From: CAVURW01 sp963743595
Lineage (GTDB): Bacteria > Verrucomicrobiota > Verrucomicrobiia > Methylacidiphilales > UBA1321
DNA: 26,061 bases
Direction of reading: 5' to 3'
Assembly: GCA_963743595.1 (NCBI GenBank)
Contig: CAVURW010000240.1
Span: 1 to 26,061, forward strand
Under the pieces are notes generated by a model. The model saw only the letters and a list, made by a program, of their open reading frames with translations, had not been told where the DNA came from and made no database searches. A program made the translations under genes and the position numbers. Of the stretch, positions 9,400 through 17,022 are shown piece by piece. Each line of letters starts with the position of its first letter. The stretch's first letter is position 1.

Positions 9400-9780
9400 T
9401 TAGTGATGGTAACCGCCGCCGCCGTGGTAGTAACCCCCACTGCCGTAACCACCATGATACCCGCCGTACCCGCCGTGGTAATACCCTCCGCCACCGATAC
9501 TGATGGAGAAACCAGGGCCACCGCCGTAGTAACCGCCATAATAGGCTGGGGGCGCATAGTAGTACGCAGGGGGTGCGTAGTAGTAGGAGGGTGGCGGGTA
9601 GTAGTAGACCACCGGAGGCGGTGGAGCCGGGTAGTAATAGACGGGCGGTGGTGGCGGCGGAGTGGGTGCCACCTGAATGGGAGCTGGAGCAGGAGTCGGG
9701 GTCGGAATCGGAGAATTATCAGCAAACACTTGTGCCGCAAAACAACCGACAAAAAGCACGCTGATGAGAATTTTCTTCAT
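9400..9780 (-). CDS. Secreted Tyr/Pro/Gly/His-rich low-complexity protein
   Basis: A 126-residue exported protein with no family I recognise. The start MKKILISVLFVGCFAAQVFA gives a clean signal peptide with likely cleavage after residue 20 (VFA before D). The ATG at 9780 has AGGAA about 11 bases upstream, which argues against the longer frame beginning at 9813. The mature part runs from a PTPTPAPAP stretch through polyproline and YYY-P blocks (YYYAPPAYYYAPPAYY) to a Gly/Tyr/His tail with repeats of the GGYHGGYG kind. Such composition suits an unstructured, adhesive or cross-linkable envelope or matrix protein, or a His-rich metal binder. Both are guesses. The gene is convergent with lysA and divergent from mcsB. 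Confidence 0.75.
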   Translation of the reverse strand: MKKILISVLFVGCFAAQVFADNSPIPTPTPAPAPIQVAPTPPPPPPVYYYPAPPPPVVYYYPPPSYYYAPPAYYYAPPAYYGGYYGGGPGFSISIGGGGYYHGGYGGYHGGYGSGGYYHGGGGYHH

Positions 9781-10179
9781 AAAGTTTGGTTCCTGTAGGG
9801 GTAGACGATCCACTCCACATATCCTTCACTAATTTTTGAAAAAAATCAAATCTGGCAAGCATTTGCATTGGGGCTGCCATCCCTAACAGCTGTGGGAATA
9901 TGATCTTTTTCGATAACACAGGCTGCGTTAATTGCGGTCGGTCCATTGCACTTTTACAGGATACTCGCCTCCTAACTTGCCTGGAAACGAATCCGGATGG
10001 GGTCTACACGACACCCTCGCTGATCGATCACCCGATCACCTACAAGTGCACTTAATTCTGAGATTGGGTAATAGTCGCAAAGATAGCGCCTTCACACCGC
10101 TAATAAAAGGTCAAATGACTAGGCACTAAACCACCGTCCTTCCTTGCATCGGAATCGAAAAAGAGTACCTTGATCCGTA
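9781..10179. other. 399-bp intergenic region between divergent genes
   Basis: This gap separates the secreted Tyr-rich protein gene (minus) from mcsB (plus), so it should hold both promoters. On the minus strand TTGCCA at about 9854-9859 precedes an A/T-rich run (9829-9851), but no convincing -10 box follows. I see no RNA gene, long inverted repeat or credible small ORF. A 65-codon frame at 9932-10129 lacks a ribosome site and any protein-like composition. Confidence 0.5.
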
Positions 10180-11295
10180 GTGAAAATTCATAATCTTCTC
10201 AAGACTTCCAGCGAGTGGATTCGCGGAGAAAATGGCGGAAACCGTATCGTTTTTAGCAGTCGTTTACGCTTGGCCCGGAACATTAAGGATCACCCGTTTC
10301 CGGGTTGGGCCAAGAAGGCCGAACGCGAGAAGGTTCTGGAGATCGTTCAGCCCGTCGTCGCCTCGATGCCGGAGATGAAAGACGCGATTATCAATGACTC
10401 GATGGAGCACTTCTCGGCCCTGGAAAAACAGGTGCTTGTGGAGCAACACCTGATTAGCCGGGAACACGCAGCGAAAAACGCTGGCAGCGGGCTGGTCATC
10501 AATAAGCCACGCACGCTTAGCGTGATGGTCAATGAGGAAGATCACCTCCGCATCCAGGCGATCCGCAACGGTCTACAGTTGAAAGCGCTGCTGAAATCGG
10601 TGGATAAACTCGATACGGAACTGGAAGAGAAACTCAACTGGGCCTTTTCGCCGGAGATCGGTTACCTCACCGCCTGCCCCAGTAATGTGGGCACAGGTAT
10701 GCGCGCCTCTGCGATGTTGCACCTGCCCGCGCTCGTTTTGGACGATCAAATCACCCCGATCATCAAGGCGGTGAACAAGATCGGGTTGGCGGTTCGCGGC
10801 CTCTACGGCGAGGGCACGGAAGCGCTGGGCAATCTGTTTCAGATCTCGAATCAAATGACGCTGGGCGAATCGGAAACATCCATCGTCGAAAAGCTAACGA
10901 AGGTGATTCAACAGGTCATTGAGCACGAGGAAAACGCTCGCCAAAAGATGTTGGAAGACAAAGCGCGTATGGTGGCAGACCAAGTGGGACGGGCCTACGG
11001 TGTGATGATGCACAGCTACGCGATCTCCTCGAAAGAGGTGCTCAATCTGCTCTCAATGTCGCGGCTGGGTGTCGATCTGGGCCTGATTCCCGAAGAGTAC
11101 CGCACGACGATCGACGAGCTCTTCATACGCTCGCAACCCGCCCATCTTCAAAAGGATTTCGACCGCAAGCTCACCACCGAAGAGCGTGACGGCCTGCGCG
11201 CGGATCTCCTCCGAGAACGGCTCAAAACGGTGCCTGAACCGAACATGAAGCCGCTGAGCATGACCTCACTGGAAAACGAGAAGCGTAAGCAGTAG
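10180..11295 (+). CDS. mcsB: Protein arginine kinase McsB
   Basis: ATP:guanido phosphotransferase-family enzyme that phosphorylates arginine side chains in proteins. In Firmicutes this marks them for ClpCP degradation and relieves the CtsR repressor. The 371 residues include the N-terminal SSRLRLARNI (26-35), NEEDHLRIQ (118-126) and the phosphagen-kinase signature CPSNVGTGMRAS with the catalytic cysteine at 166. Length and motif order match bacterial McsB rather than animal creatine or arginine kinases. The start is a GTG at 10180; GAG about 14 bases upstream is a weak ribosome site. No mcsA, ctsR or clpC is adjacent, so it is an orphan copy in this window. A hairpin lies just downstream. Confidence 0.93.
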   Translation: MKIHNLLKTSSEWIRGENGGNRIVFSSRLRLARNIKDHPFPGWAKKAEREKVLEIVQPVVASMPEMKDAIINDSMEHFSALEKQVLVEQHLISREHAAKNAGSGLVINKPRTLSVMVNEEDHLRIQAIRNGLQLKALLKSVDKLDTELEEKLNWAFSPEIGYLTACPSNVGTGMRASAMLHLPALVLDDQITPIIKAVNKIGLAVRGLYGEGTEALGNLFQISNQMTLGESETSIVEKLTKVIQQVIEHEENARQKMLEDKARMVADQVGRAYGVMMHSYAISSKEVLNLLSMSRLGVDLGLIPEEYRTTIDELFIRSQPAHLQKDFDRKLTTEERDGLRADLLRERLKTVPEPNMKPLSMTSLENEKRKQ

Positions 11296-11315
11296 CGGGC
11301 ATCTTCCGGCCTTCA

Positions 11316-11335
11316 ACCCGGAGCATTTTCCGGGT
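11316..11335 (+). terminator. Possible terminator hairpin after mcsB
   Basis: ACCCGGA and TCCGGGT form a 7-bp GC-rich stem with a 6-base loop 20 bp after the mcsB stop. The following bases, AAATTG, are not a proper T-tract, so termination here would be weak or factor-assisted. Confidence 0.4.
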
Positions 11336-11406
11336 AAATTGTCGTATGCTGGTCACGGTAGCAGAGAAACGCCGGTCCACAGGAGCATTGCCTTTCTGTC
11401 GTTAGG

Positions 11407-11421
11407 CCAGCGTGACGCTGG
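11407..11421 (+). other. Hairpin in the mcsB-serA gap, upstream of serA
   Basis: CCAGCG and CGCTGG form a perfect 6-bp stem around a TGA loop, followed ten bases later by CCTTTTC. It lies 115 bp before the serA start. It may be the real mcsB terminator or part of a structured serA leader. I recognise no known riboswitch in 11296-11536. Confidence 0.35.
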
Positions 11422-11536
11422 ACCCAGTCCTTTTCGCTTCACGATGCCTCCCTATCACTAAGGTCGAAGGGCCACCATGACTTAGCCTAGACGCTGGGTG
11501 TTTGACAAGGGCGCGCCGTTTCTCGAAACTGCTGGG

Positions 11537-13126
11537 GTGAATCAATTTCGTATTTTAGCTGCCGATGGCATTTCGCCAAAGGGGATCGCGGTGATGTCGG
11601 AAAATCCAGCCTTCACGGTGGATACAAGTCCAGCGCTTAAGGACGACGAACTCCTCGCGCGGATCAACGATTACGATGCGCTCATCGTCCGCAGCGGCAC
11701 GAAGGTAAAGGAGAAGGCGCTACGTGCAAGCACGCGCCTGAAGGTCATTGGCCGTGCTGGTGTAGGGGTGGACAACGTCGATACTGAAGTCGCTACCGAA
11801 AAGGGCATTGTGGTGATGAACACGCCCGGCGGAAACACCATTTCGACCGCTGAGCACACCTTCTCGCTGATGCTGTCGCTCGCTCGTCACATCCCGCAGG
11901 CCCACGCTTCCATTGTTGCCGGCAAATGGGATAGGAAATCGTTCGAAGGCACAGAATTATGCCAAAAGACACTCGGCATCGTCGGTATGGGTCGAATTGG
12001 TGGCGAGGTTGCTCGACGCGCCATCGCGTTTGGGATGAAGGTCGTCGCTTACGATCCGTACCTCGTTCACAGCCGAGCCCGTGCGTTGCAAGTGGAGCTT
12101 GTCGATGAATTGACCGATCTTTTAACTCAGGCCGATTTCATCACGGTGCACATGCCTTTGACCACTGAAACGACTCACATTCTTAATGCAAAGACGATCG
12201 CCCAATGCAAAAAGGGCGTGCGCATCATCAATTGCGCTCGAGGCGGTTTGGTGGACGAAGTCGCGCTGCTGGAAGGGCTTAAAAGCGGCCAAGTCGGCGG
12301 TGCGGCGATGGATGTCTACGAGGTGGAACCGCCTCCCGCCGATTACCCGTTTCTCGCAATTAAAAACGTCGTGTTCACCCCGCACTTGGGTGCTTCCACG
12401 GCAGAAGCGCAGGAGAGTGTGGGCGTGGAAATCGCGCATGCCATTTCGGAGTACCTTCTCAAGGGGCTGATCAGCAATGCCGTGAACATGCCTAACGTCG
12501 ATTCGCGCATGCTGGAAACCTTGCGACCCTACCTGGCACTGGGCGAGAGCCTGGGCAGATTGCTCGCGCAAATCACGCCCCGGCCGCTGGATACGCTGAC
12601 GGTGAAGTATTGTGGCAAAGTGAGCGAGGTGGATACCGCGCCAGTAACACGTACCGTGCTGAAAGGTCTTCTGAAAACTGTTTCGGATTCCGTTAATGAG
12701 ATCAATGCGCCAAAGCTCGCCAAGAACCTCGGTCTGAAGGTGACCGAAGCGCGTCAAGCCGATGCCGGCGAGTACACTGACCTGCTCATCGTGGAAGGCA
12801 CTAAGGGCGGCGATTTGTTCGAAGTGGGCGGCACATTCTTTGGCGTGCATCCGCGCATCGTGCGCCTAAATGGACACAGCTTGGAAGCGCATCCGCAGGG
12901 TGTCCTGATGATCATGGAGAACAAGGATCGTCCCGGCATTATCGGCAAGGTCGGAACGATTCTGGCTGAAGGCAACATCAATGTCGCGAACATGGCGCTG
13001 AGCCGTGGCGAGATCGGCGGCGTTGCGCTGAGCGCGTTGAATCTCGATAGCGTCCCGGCGGTGGAGATTCAGGAGAAGCTACGCGCGCAAGAGGGGATTC
13101 TCTCGATTCGCGTGGTTCAGTTTTAG
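11537..13126 (+). CDS. serA: D-3-phosphoglycerate dehydrogenase SerA
   Basis: NAD-dependent oxidation of 3-phosphoglycerate to 3-phosphohydroxypyruvate, the first step of serine biosynthesis. From the GTG at 11537 the protein is 529 residues, the size of the long SerA type found in Bacillus and Mycobacterium. MNQFRILAADGIS then gives a canonical N-terminus. A GTG at 11498 would add 13 atypical residues. Features are the nucleotide-binding GMGRIG (150-155), catalytic Arg in NCARGG (235), Glu in YEVEPP (264) and His in TPHLGAS (283). An intervening ASB-type domain follows (about 305-440), then a C-terminal ACT domain starting at VLMIMENKDRPG, which binds serine for feedback inhibition in relatives. 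No good ribosome site precedes either start. Confidence 0.96.
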   Translation: MNQFRILAADGISPKGIAVMSENPAFTVDTSPALKDDELLARINDYDALIVRSGTKVKEKALRASTRLKVIGRAGVGVDNVDTEVATEKGIVVMNTPGGNTISTAEHTFSLMLSLARHIPQAHASIVAGKWDRKSFEGTELCQKTLGIVGMGRIGGEVARRAIAFGMKVVAYDPYLVHSRARALQVELVDELTDLLTQADFITVHMPLTTETTHILNAKTIAQCKKGVRIINCARGGLVDEVALLEGLKSGQVGGAAMDVYEVEPPPADYPFLAIKNVVFTPHLGASTAEAQESVGVEIAHAISEYLLKGLISNAVNMPNVDSRMLETLRPYLALGESLGRLLAQITPRPLDTLTVKYCGKVSEVDTAPVTRTVLKGLLKTVSDSVNEINAPKLAKNLGLKVTEARQADAGEYTDLLIVEGTKGGDLFEVGGTFFGVHPRIVRLNGHSLEAHPQGVLMIMENKDRPGIIGKVGTILAEGNINVANMALSRGEIGGVALSALNLDSVPAVEIQEKLRAQEGILSIRVVQF

Positions 13127-13283
13127 GCGTCGATTTCGTGGCACGGTATAAAACGTGCTGCGGGTGTACATGCGGAATTCCATCGACGAAGGGACCACGC
13201 AAAAAAGGGTTCGACTTGCATCCTAAGGATATGCCTATAGTAATAGCGACGAATCGTTTCAAATACGAAAGGATTTGCTGACT

Positions 13284-13796
13284 ATGGTTTGGCTCGCGTC
13301 ACCAGAATTTTCTAACGATAGCGAATTCCTCTGGCATGCCTGGTGGTTTCACGATCGCGTTCTGACGCCTTCCTATGGAAAGGGAATCGGCGCGCAACTG
13401 GGGCGGGATGCCATCAGTCTGCGGCGGCGATATCACTACTGGGCGCATCGAAAAATCGTTACGGTCCGCTTTGAGGGCTGCATTGAGGTCGCTCGGCCAG
13501 CGTTCCCTCTTATGGAGGCAAATTGCTCAGAATGGCACTCGCATCGCCAAGCCGCACTGCAACGAGTGCTGGCGATGTTGAAAGACAACTTGGAACGGAA
13601 TCACTTCACGGGTGTGGGTTGCCCGGAGAAGTGGGTGTACGACATCGTTAGGCACTGGTGCGATCTTAACAAAGATGGTGTGCCTTGTGAACATGAGGCA
13701 GAGGAGTTGAGTGTGTTGGCGGCCCGATGCTTCGATGGCAGCCACGCCTTGCGCCCGACCTCTCCGTACCGCACCATGCCGAAGGGCAAGGTTTAA
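13284..13796 (+). CDS. Hypothetical protein rich in Trp, His and Cys
   Basis: A 170-residue ORF of unknown function. The ATG at 13284 is preceded by AAAGGA at 13268-13273. No signal peptide, membrane segment or known motif is visible. It is rich in Trp, His and Arg (for example LWHAWWFHDR and RRRYHYWAHRK) and has five cysteines, two of them in HWCDLNKDGVPCEHE near 125-140, which could be a metal site. It ends 1 bp before the stop of a minus-strand gene, so the two converge. Codon use looks like the neighbours. It is probably a real gene, but this is not certain. Confidence 0.6.
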   Translation: MVWLASPEFSNDSEFLWHAWWFHDRVLTPSYGKGIGAQLGRDAISLRRRYHYWAHRKIVTVRFEGCIEVARPAFPLMEANCSEWHSHRQAALQRVLAMLKDNLERNHFTGVGCPEKWVYDIVRHWCDLNKDGVPCEHEAEELSVLAARCFDGSHALRPTSPYRTMPKGKV

Positions 13797-13797
13797 A

Positions 13798-14292
13798 TCA
13801 CCGGCTATCCCGGCTTCTCTTCTCCAGGTGCTCTGCCAATTGCCGTGCCTGTGTGACCTTATTCTCAGGTAACCCCGAGAGCGTAATGACCGCCACGCCG
13901 AGCATGGTTCCGCCGATAAACATCGGCATTCCCGCCAAGATGCCGCCGATAAGCGCCTTCCCCGTCGCGACAAGGCCGGAATCGCCCCGATACTTCACCT
14001 GTATGGAGAGCACGGCGACGAACGTTACCAGAAACGAGAGCACACAAATGATCGGGGTGTCTAAAAACGCGCTCAGGAACTCCGAGCCAAACCCGAGAAA
14101 ATCGATCCCCAGGATGATCGCGCCGCTGACCGGATGAAAGAAGGTCTTAGCGTTTAACGGCCACGACTCTGTTTCCGGCGCGATTCTCGTAACTCCATCG
14201 GGAGTGGGAGCGTCGGATGCAGGCTGAGTCTGCGCCAGCTTGGGGATCGGCGGCAACACCTCCACGGGAATCGATGGGAGCTCAGGGTTCAC
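13798..14292 (-). CDS. Small predicted membrane protein, unknown function
   Basis: A 164-residue protein with a Pro-rich cytoplasm-like N-terminus (1-50) and three hydrophobic segments (about 55-75, 79-98 and 113-140), the last Gly-rich (GGILAGMPMFIGGTMLG). A short charged tail follows. The start is a GTG at 14292. It follows the YcfL-like gene on the same strand by 32 bp, so it is likely the last gene of the lpoB-like operon. No family is recognised. Confidence 0.7.
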   Translation of the reverse strand: MNPELPSIPVEVLPPIPKLAQTQPASDAPTPDGVTRIAPETESWPLNAKTFFHPVSGAIILGIDFLGFGSEFLSAFLDTPIICVLSFLVTFVAVLSIQVKYRGDSGLVATGKALIGGILAGMPMFIGGTMLGVAVITLSGLPENKVTQARQLAEHLEKRSRDSR

Positions 14293-14324
14293 GCTCTGTT
14301 AGACACCGATCGACTCCGTCCCGT

Positions 14325-15137
14325 TCAAGGTAACGTATCGTGCAGAGTCAAGTGATGGCGTTTAGGCTCGGGCGCTGGCCTTTCGACAGGTGCAGGAGTC
14401 GGTGTGGCAAGAGGAACCTCAGTAGGTGTCATGGTGGGGGGAGGCGTCGGCGCTACGGTCGGTGGCAGGGTGGGTGGCGGCGTTGGGGCAGCAGTCGGTG
14501 GGGCTGTGGGTACGGGAGTTGGCGTGGGAATCGGCGGTAGTGAACCGGTCTGCGTGCCGGGGCCCTGGCCGCTACCATCCGGAGGTTCTAGTCGCACCTG
14601 CACCAGATAACTGCGGGCATCAGCAGAGAGCGCCACGGAGCAATACTCACTCTCCTCGCGCGGTTTCAGGGTTAGATCGATCCAGCTGTCTTCGCCGGAG
14701 AGCGGTTTCTTATCCACATCGGCATAATTCGTTTGAACCTGAATATCGATCGCTTTGTGCGTCTTATTCTTAAAAGCGACGTACACCGTGAGCAGTTTCA
14801 TCGGAGAGAGTTCCGTGTTCACCCGCTCCACCTTGATGAGGCCTGCCAGCTTCTTATCGACAAAATGCACGCCGTCAAAGTCCGAGTCGGAATCCCCACT
14901 GTCTCCGGAGGAATTTCCGCTCACGTCACCCGTATTCGCGCCGGGTGCTGACGGCACCGGAGTGGGCGTGGGAGTCGGTGTTTTCACCGTGCCGGAATGA
15001 TGATGCTTGGTGGAACTCGTGTGGCTCGGTGTGGGAGTGGGCGTCGGTGTAGCGTTTTGACCCTGCACGCCTGCACAGGCCCCTACAATCCCAAAAAAAC
15101 AGACCAACGCGAATCGAACGAGTGCGGTGCGCATCAT
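14325..15137 (-). CDS. YcfL/DUF1425-like lipoprotein with Thr-Pro repeats
   Basis: A 270-residue exported protein. The start at 15137 (MMRTALVRFALVCFF) gives a signal peptide with a plausible lipobox VGAC at 18-21. The frame extends upstream to 15290, but that part overlaps the lpoB-like gene. After TPTPTPTP runs and an acidic Ser/Gly/Asp linker comes a conserved-looking domain (about 95-185: LIKVERVNTELSPMKLLTVY, NKTHKAIDIQ, NYADVDKKPL, WIDLTLKPREE, YLVQVRLE). Its order of strands and motifs resembles DUF1425, the domain of E. coli YcfL. The C-terminus is again Pro/Thr-rich. In E. coli ycfL sits directly beside lpoB, and here the gene follows an LpoB-like gene by 10 bp, which supports the call. 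The role is probably in outer-membrane or peptidoglycan assembly. The DUF1425 match is from memory of the family pattern. Confidence 0.7.
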   Translation of the reverse strand: MMRTALVRFALVCFFGIVGACAGVQGQNATPTPTPTPSHTSSTKHHHSGTVKTPTPTPTPVPSAPGANTGDVSGNSSGDSGDSDSDFDGVHFVDKKLAGLIKVERVNTELSPMKLLTVYVAFKNKTHKAIDIQVQTNYADVDKKPLSGEDSWIDLTLKPREESEYCSVALSADARSYLVQVRLEPPDGSGQGPGTQTGSLPPIPTPTPVPTAPPTAAPTPPPTLPPTVAPTPPPTMTPTEVPLATPTPAPVERPAPEPKRHHLTLHDTLP

Positions 15138-15147
15138 GAAGTGCTGA

Positions 15148-15903
15148 TTATTGAACGCCTGACGGCGCGTTCGGCGAATATTCCGAGCCACCTGGATTCG
15201 GCGGAGGAACCAGACCGCCCCCCTGCGGTTGAGGCCGCTGAGGAGGTTGCTGGGGAGGCGGCTGCATTTGTTGTTCCACGCCCATGTCACCTGCAGGTGA
15301 ATCGGAGCCCGTTTCCTTTTGAATCACATAGCTGTGATCGAAAACAATCGCATTGGAGTTCGCGTCAATCAGCTGAATTTGCAGAACGAGAACCGGCTTA
15401 CTGGCATTCCCCTGGAGTTCTGCGAAAAGTCGGTAATCGGGCGAGACATCTTCGTCAGACGCGGGCTTGGCACCGTGACGATGCTTCACAGCGGTTTGGG
15501 GGAGTTGGCGCTCCATGAAACGCACCTTGTTATCGTCGCCCGCATTGAGTCGATCCCTTAGCAAATCGGCGTACGGCTCAGTATCGATAATGCCGTTTGT
15601 CACCACGCTGGTTACTCCCTGCAATTCAATAATCGGTGGGTGCGCTGCGGAGGTGATCACCGGCAGTGTACGAATCTGTTGTGCGATGTTGGAACCGGCT
15701 AGCGCCAAATCACCCACGTCATCGGGCTTGGGCCGTTGCTCGAACTTACCCGATTGAGACAGACGACTGGTAAGCGTGTAATCCTCGCCTTCACAACCCG
15801 TAAGCAGCCACGCGGAGCTGGCCAGCAGAACACACGCGACTTGAACCCGGTTTCGCAGGCTCCAGTGATAACCATTTTCTAGCGCCGTAAACAAATACTT
15901 CAT
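15148..15903 (-). CDS. LpoB-like lipoprotein, putative penicillin-binding protein activator
   Basis: A 251-residue predicted outer-membrane lipoprotein. The signal peptide has lipobox LTGC with Cys37. The core (about 60-195) follows the LpoB pattern: DLALAGSNIAQQIRT, then PPIIELQGVTSVVTNGIIDT, DLLRDRLN and, later, LFAELQG and LVLQIQLIDANSNAIVFDH. LpoB in enterobacteria reaches through the peptidoglycan to stimulate PBP1b. The tail is Gln/Pro/Gly-rich, whereas in E. coli the Pro-rich linker lies N-terminal. The start at 15903 was preferred over 15945 because the bases between encode only Ala/Arg/Leu residues and form a perfect hairpin. The gene heads an operon with the YcfL-like gene. Confidence 0.75.
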   Translation of the reverse strand: MKYLFTALENGYHWSLRNRVQVACVLLASSAWLLTGCEGEDYTLTSRLSQSGKFEQRPKPDDVGDLALAGSNIAQQIRTLPVITSAAHPPIIELQGVTSVVTNGIIDTEPYADLLRDRLNAGDDNKVRFMERQLPQTAVKHRHGAKPASDEDVSPDYRLFAELQGNASKPVLVLQIQLIDANSNAIVFDHSYVIQKETGSDSPAGDMGVEQQMQPPPQQPPQRPQPQGGGLVPPPNPGGSEYSPNAPSGVQ

Positions 15904-15919
15904 TATGAGTGCCCGAAGT

Positions 15920-15942
15920 CTAGCGGCACGTTTCGCCGCTAG
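15920..15942 (-). promoter_or_regulatory. Perfect inverted repeat upstream of the lpoB-like gene
   Basis: CTAGCGGC and GCCGCTAG form a perfect 8-bp stem around a 7-base loop (ACGTTTC). It ends 16 bp before the ATG at 15903, so it is either a leader hairpin or an operator. In the other direction it lies beyond the stop of the upstream transglutaminase-like gene (16024) and could also act as its terminator, though no T-run follows. Confidence 0.5.
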
Positions 15943-16023
15943 CAAGTGGAATAGGGGCAGAGACTAGTCTCTCACACCCGCATAAGTCACGTGAAATCAA
16001 CGGCCTATCGATTTCATCTCGTC

Positions 16024-16935
16024 TCAACTGCCCGTCAACCGGTCCTTACCATTCTGTCCATTTTGAGCCGTTGTCGTTCGGGAAACCGTTACTCCCACGG
16101 ACAGCATCTGCCGCTCCGAGCCCTTAATCACTCCCTGGAGGGGCGGGACATCTTGATAATCCCGCCCGATCCCCAACTGCACGTGTCGCTCCCCTTCCAG
16201 CATGTTATTCGTGGGATCGATTCCCACCCAATGCCCGCTGGGCAGATACACTTCCACCCACGCGTGACTGGCCGTTGCGCCGATGAGCGGTTTACCATCG
16301 CGATCCAGAGCCGGTTCCGTCTCGATGTACCCGCTGACATATCGCGCCGGCAGACCCGCACAGCGAATAATGGAGATCATCAAATGGGCGAAGTCTTGGC
16401 AGACGCCCTGCCGTTTTCGCATCACCTCTTCCAGAGGCGTGCGGATATCGGTCACCCCCGGCATGTAGGTGAAATTCTTAAAGATGTGCTGGTTCAAGGC
16501 GACAATGCCCTCACTGAAAGAGCGGCGGCTGGGAAGTAACTTGGCCGCAAGTTCCTCCACGCCTGGGGAAAACGGGGAATAGCGGGAGGGCATAAGAAAA
16601 TCGTACAGTTCCCGGCGAATCGGCCAGGCCAGCCGCACCGCCTCGCTCACAGAGAGGTCCAGGCCCGTCAGCGCGTCCTTATGGACCAGCGTCTCGACCG
16701 TGCTGCGAGACGTTACGGTCAAGCTCTTGTGACGAAATGGCACGGAAAGACATTCCACCGTATTGCCATAGTAATCGGTAAATTCGTCCAACGGAACGCG
16801 CGGAGTCACCTCCGTAAGATGTTCCAATACACGCTGCCGCGCACTCTGGCGTGGACGCACGCGCAACTCATTAAACGACTCAATCGCAGGAGCCGAATAC
16901 TGGTAAGAGGTGGTGTGTACTATGTTGAAAATCAT
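16024..16935 (-). CDS. Transglutaminase-like cysteine protease with bacterial N-terminal domain
   Basis: A 303-residue member of the transglutaminase-like superfamily (COG1305 type). The N-terminal beta domain starts with MIFNIVHTTSYQYSAPA and has the ELRVRPR motif typical of the bacterial transglutaminase N-terminal region. The core carries Cys179 (RQGVCQDFAHL), His224 (SHAWVEVYLP) and Asp240 (VGIDPTNN), a complete papain-like triad. Family members act as peptidases or amidases of mostly unknown substrate. No signal peptide is present, so it is probably cytoplasmic. The start at 16935 fits the usual family N-terminus; an ATG at 16944 is equally possible. The frame runs on to 17442, but that part is antisense to moaE. 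The gene is divergent from moaE. Confidence 0.9.
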   Translation of the reverse strand: MIFNIVHTTSYQYSAPAIESFNELRVRPRQSARQRVLEHLTEVTPRVPLDEFTDYYGNTVECLSVPFRHKSLTVTSRSTVETLVHKDALTGLDLSVSEAVRLAWPIRRELYDFLMPSRYSPFSPGVEELAAKLLPSRRSFSEGIVALNQHIFKNFTYMPGVTDIRTPLEEVMRKRQGVCQDFAHLMISIIRCAGLPARYVSGYIETEPALDRDGKPLIGATASHAWVEVYLPSGHWVGIDPTNNMLEGERHVQLGIGRDYQDVPPLQGVIKGSERQMLSVGVTVSRTTTAQNGQNGKDRLTGS

Positions 16936-17022
16936 GCGGCCCATCGGACATTGTAACAGTCTGTGTGCCAAAGAGTAAATTCTCGACTCGGAATTGTCGA
17001 AAATCCTTGGCACGCTCGCTTT

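Noticed and set aside
9932..10129. 65-codon frame in the mcsB upstream region
   Set aside because: It has a TTG start, no ribosome site and no protein-like pattern.
12122..12850. 242-codon minus-strand frame
   Set aside because: It is antisense to serA, with His/Arg-rich shadow composition.
13141..13158. GCACG-GTATAAAA-CGTGC hairpin after serA
   Set aside because: A short stem with no T-tract, and a TATAAA inside the loop; neither terminator nor promoter is supported.
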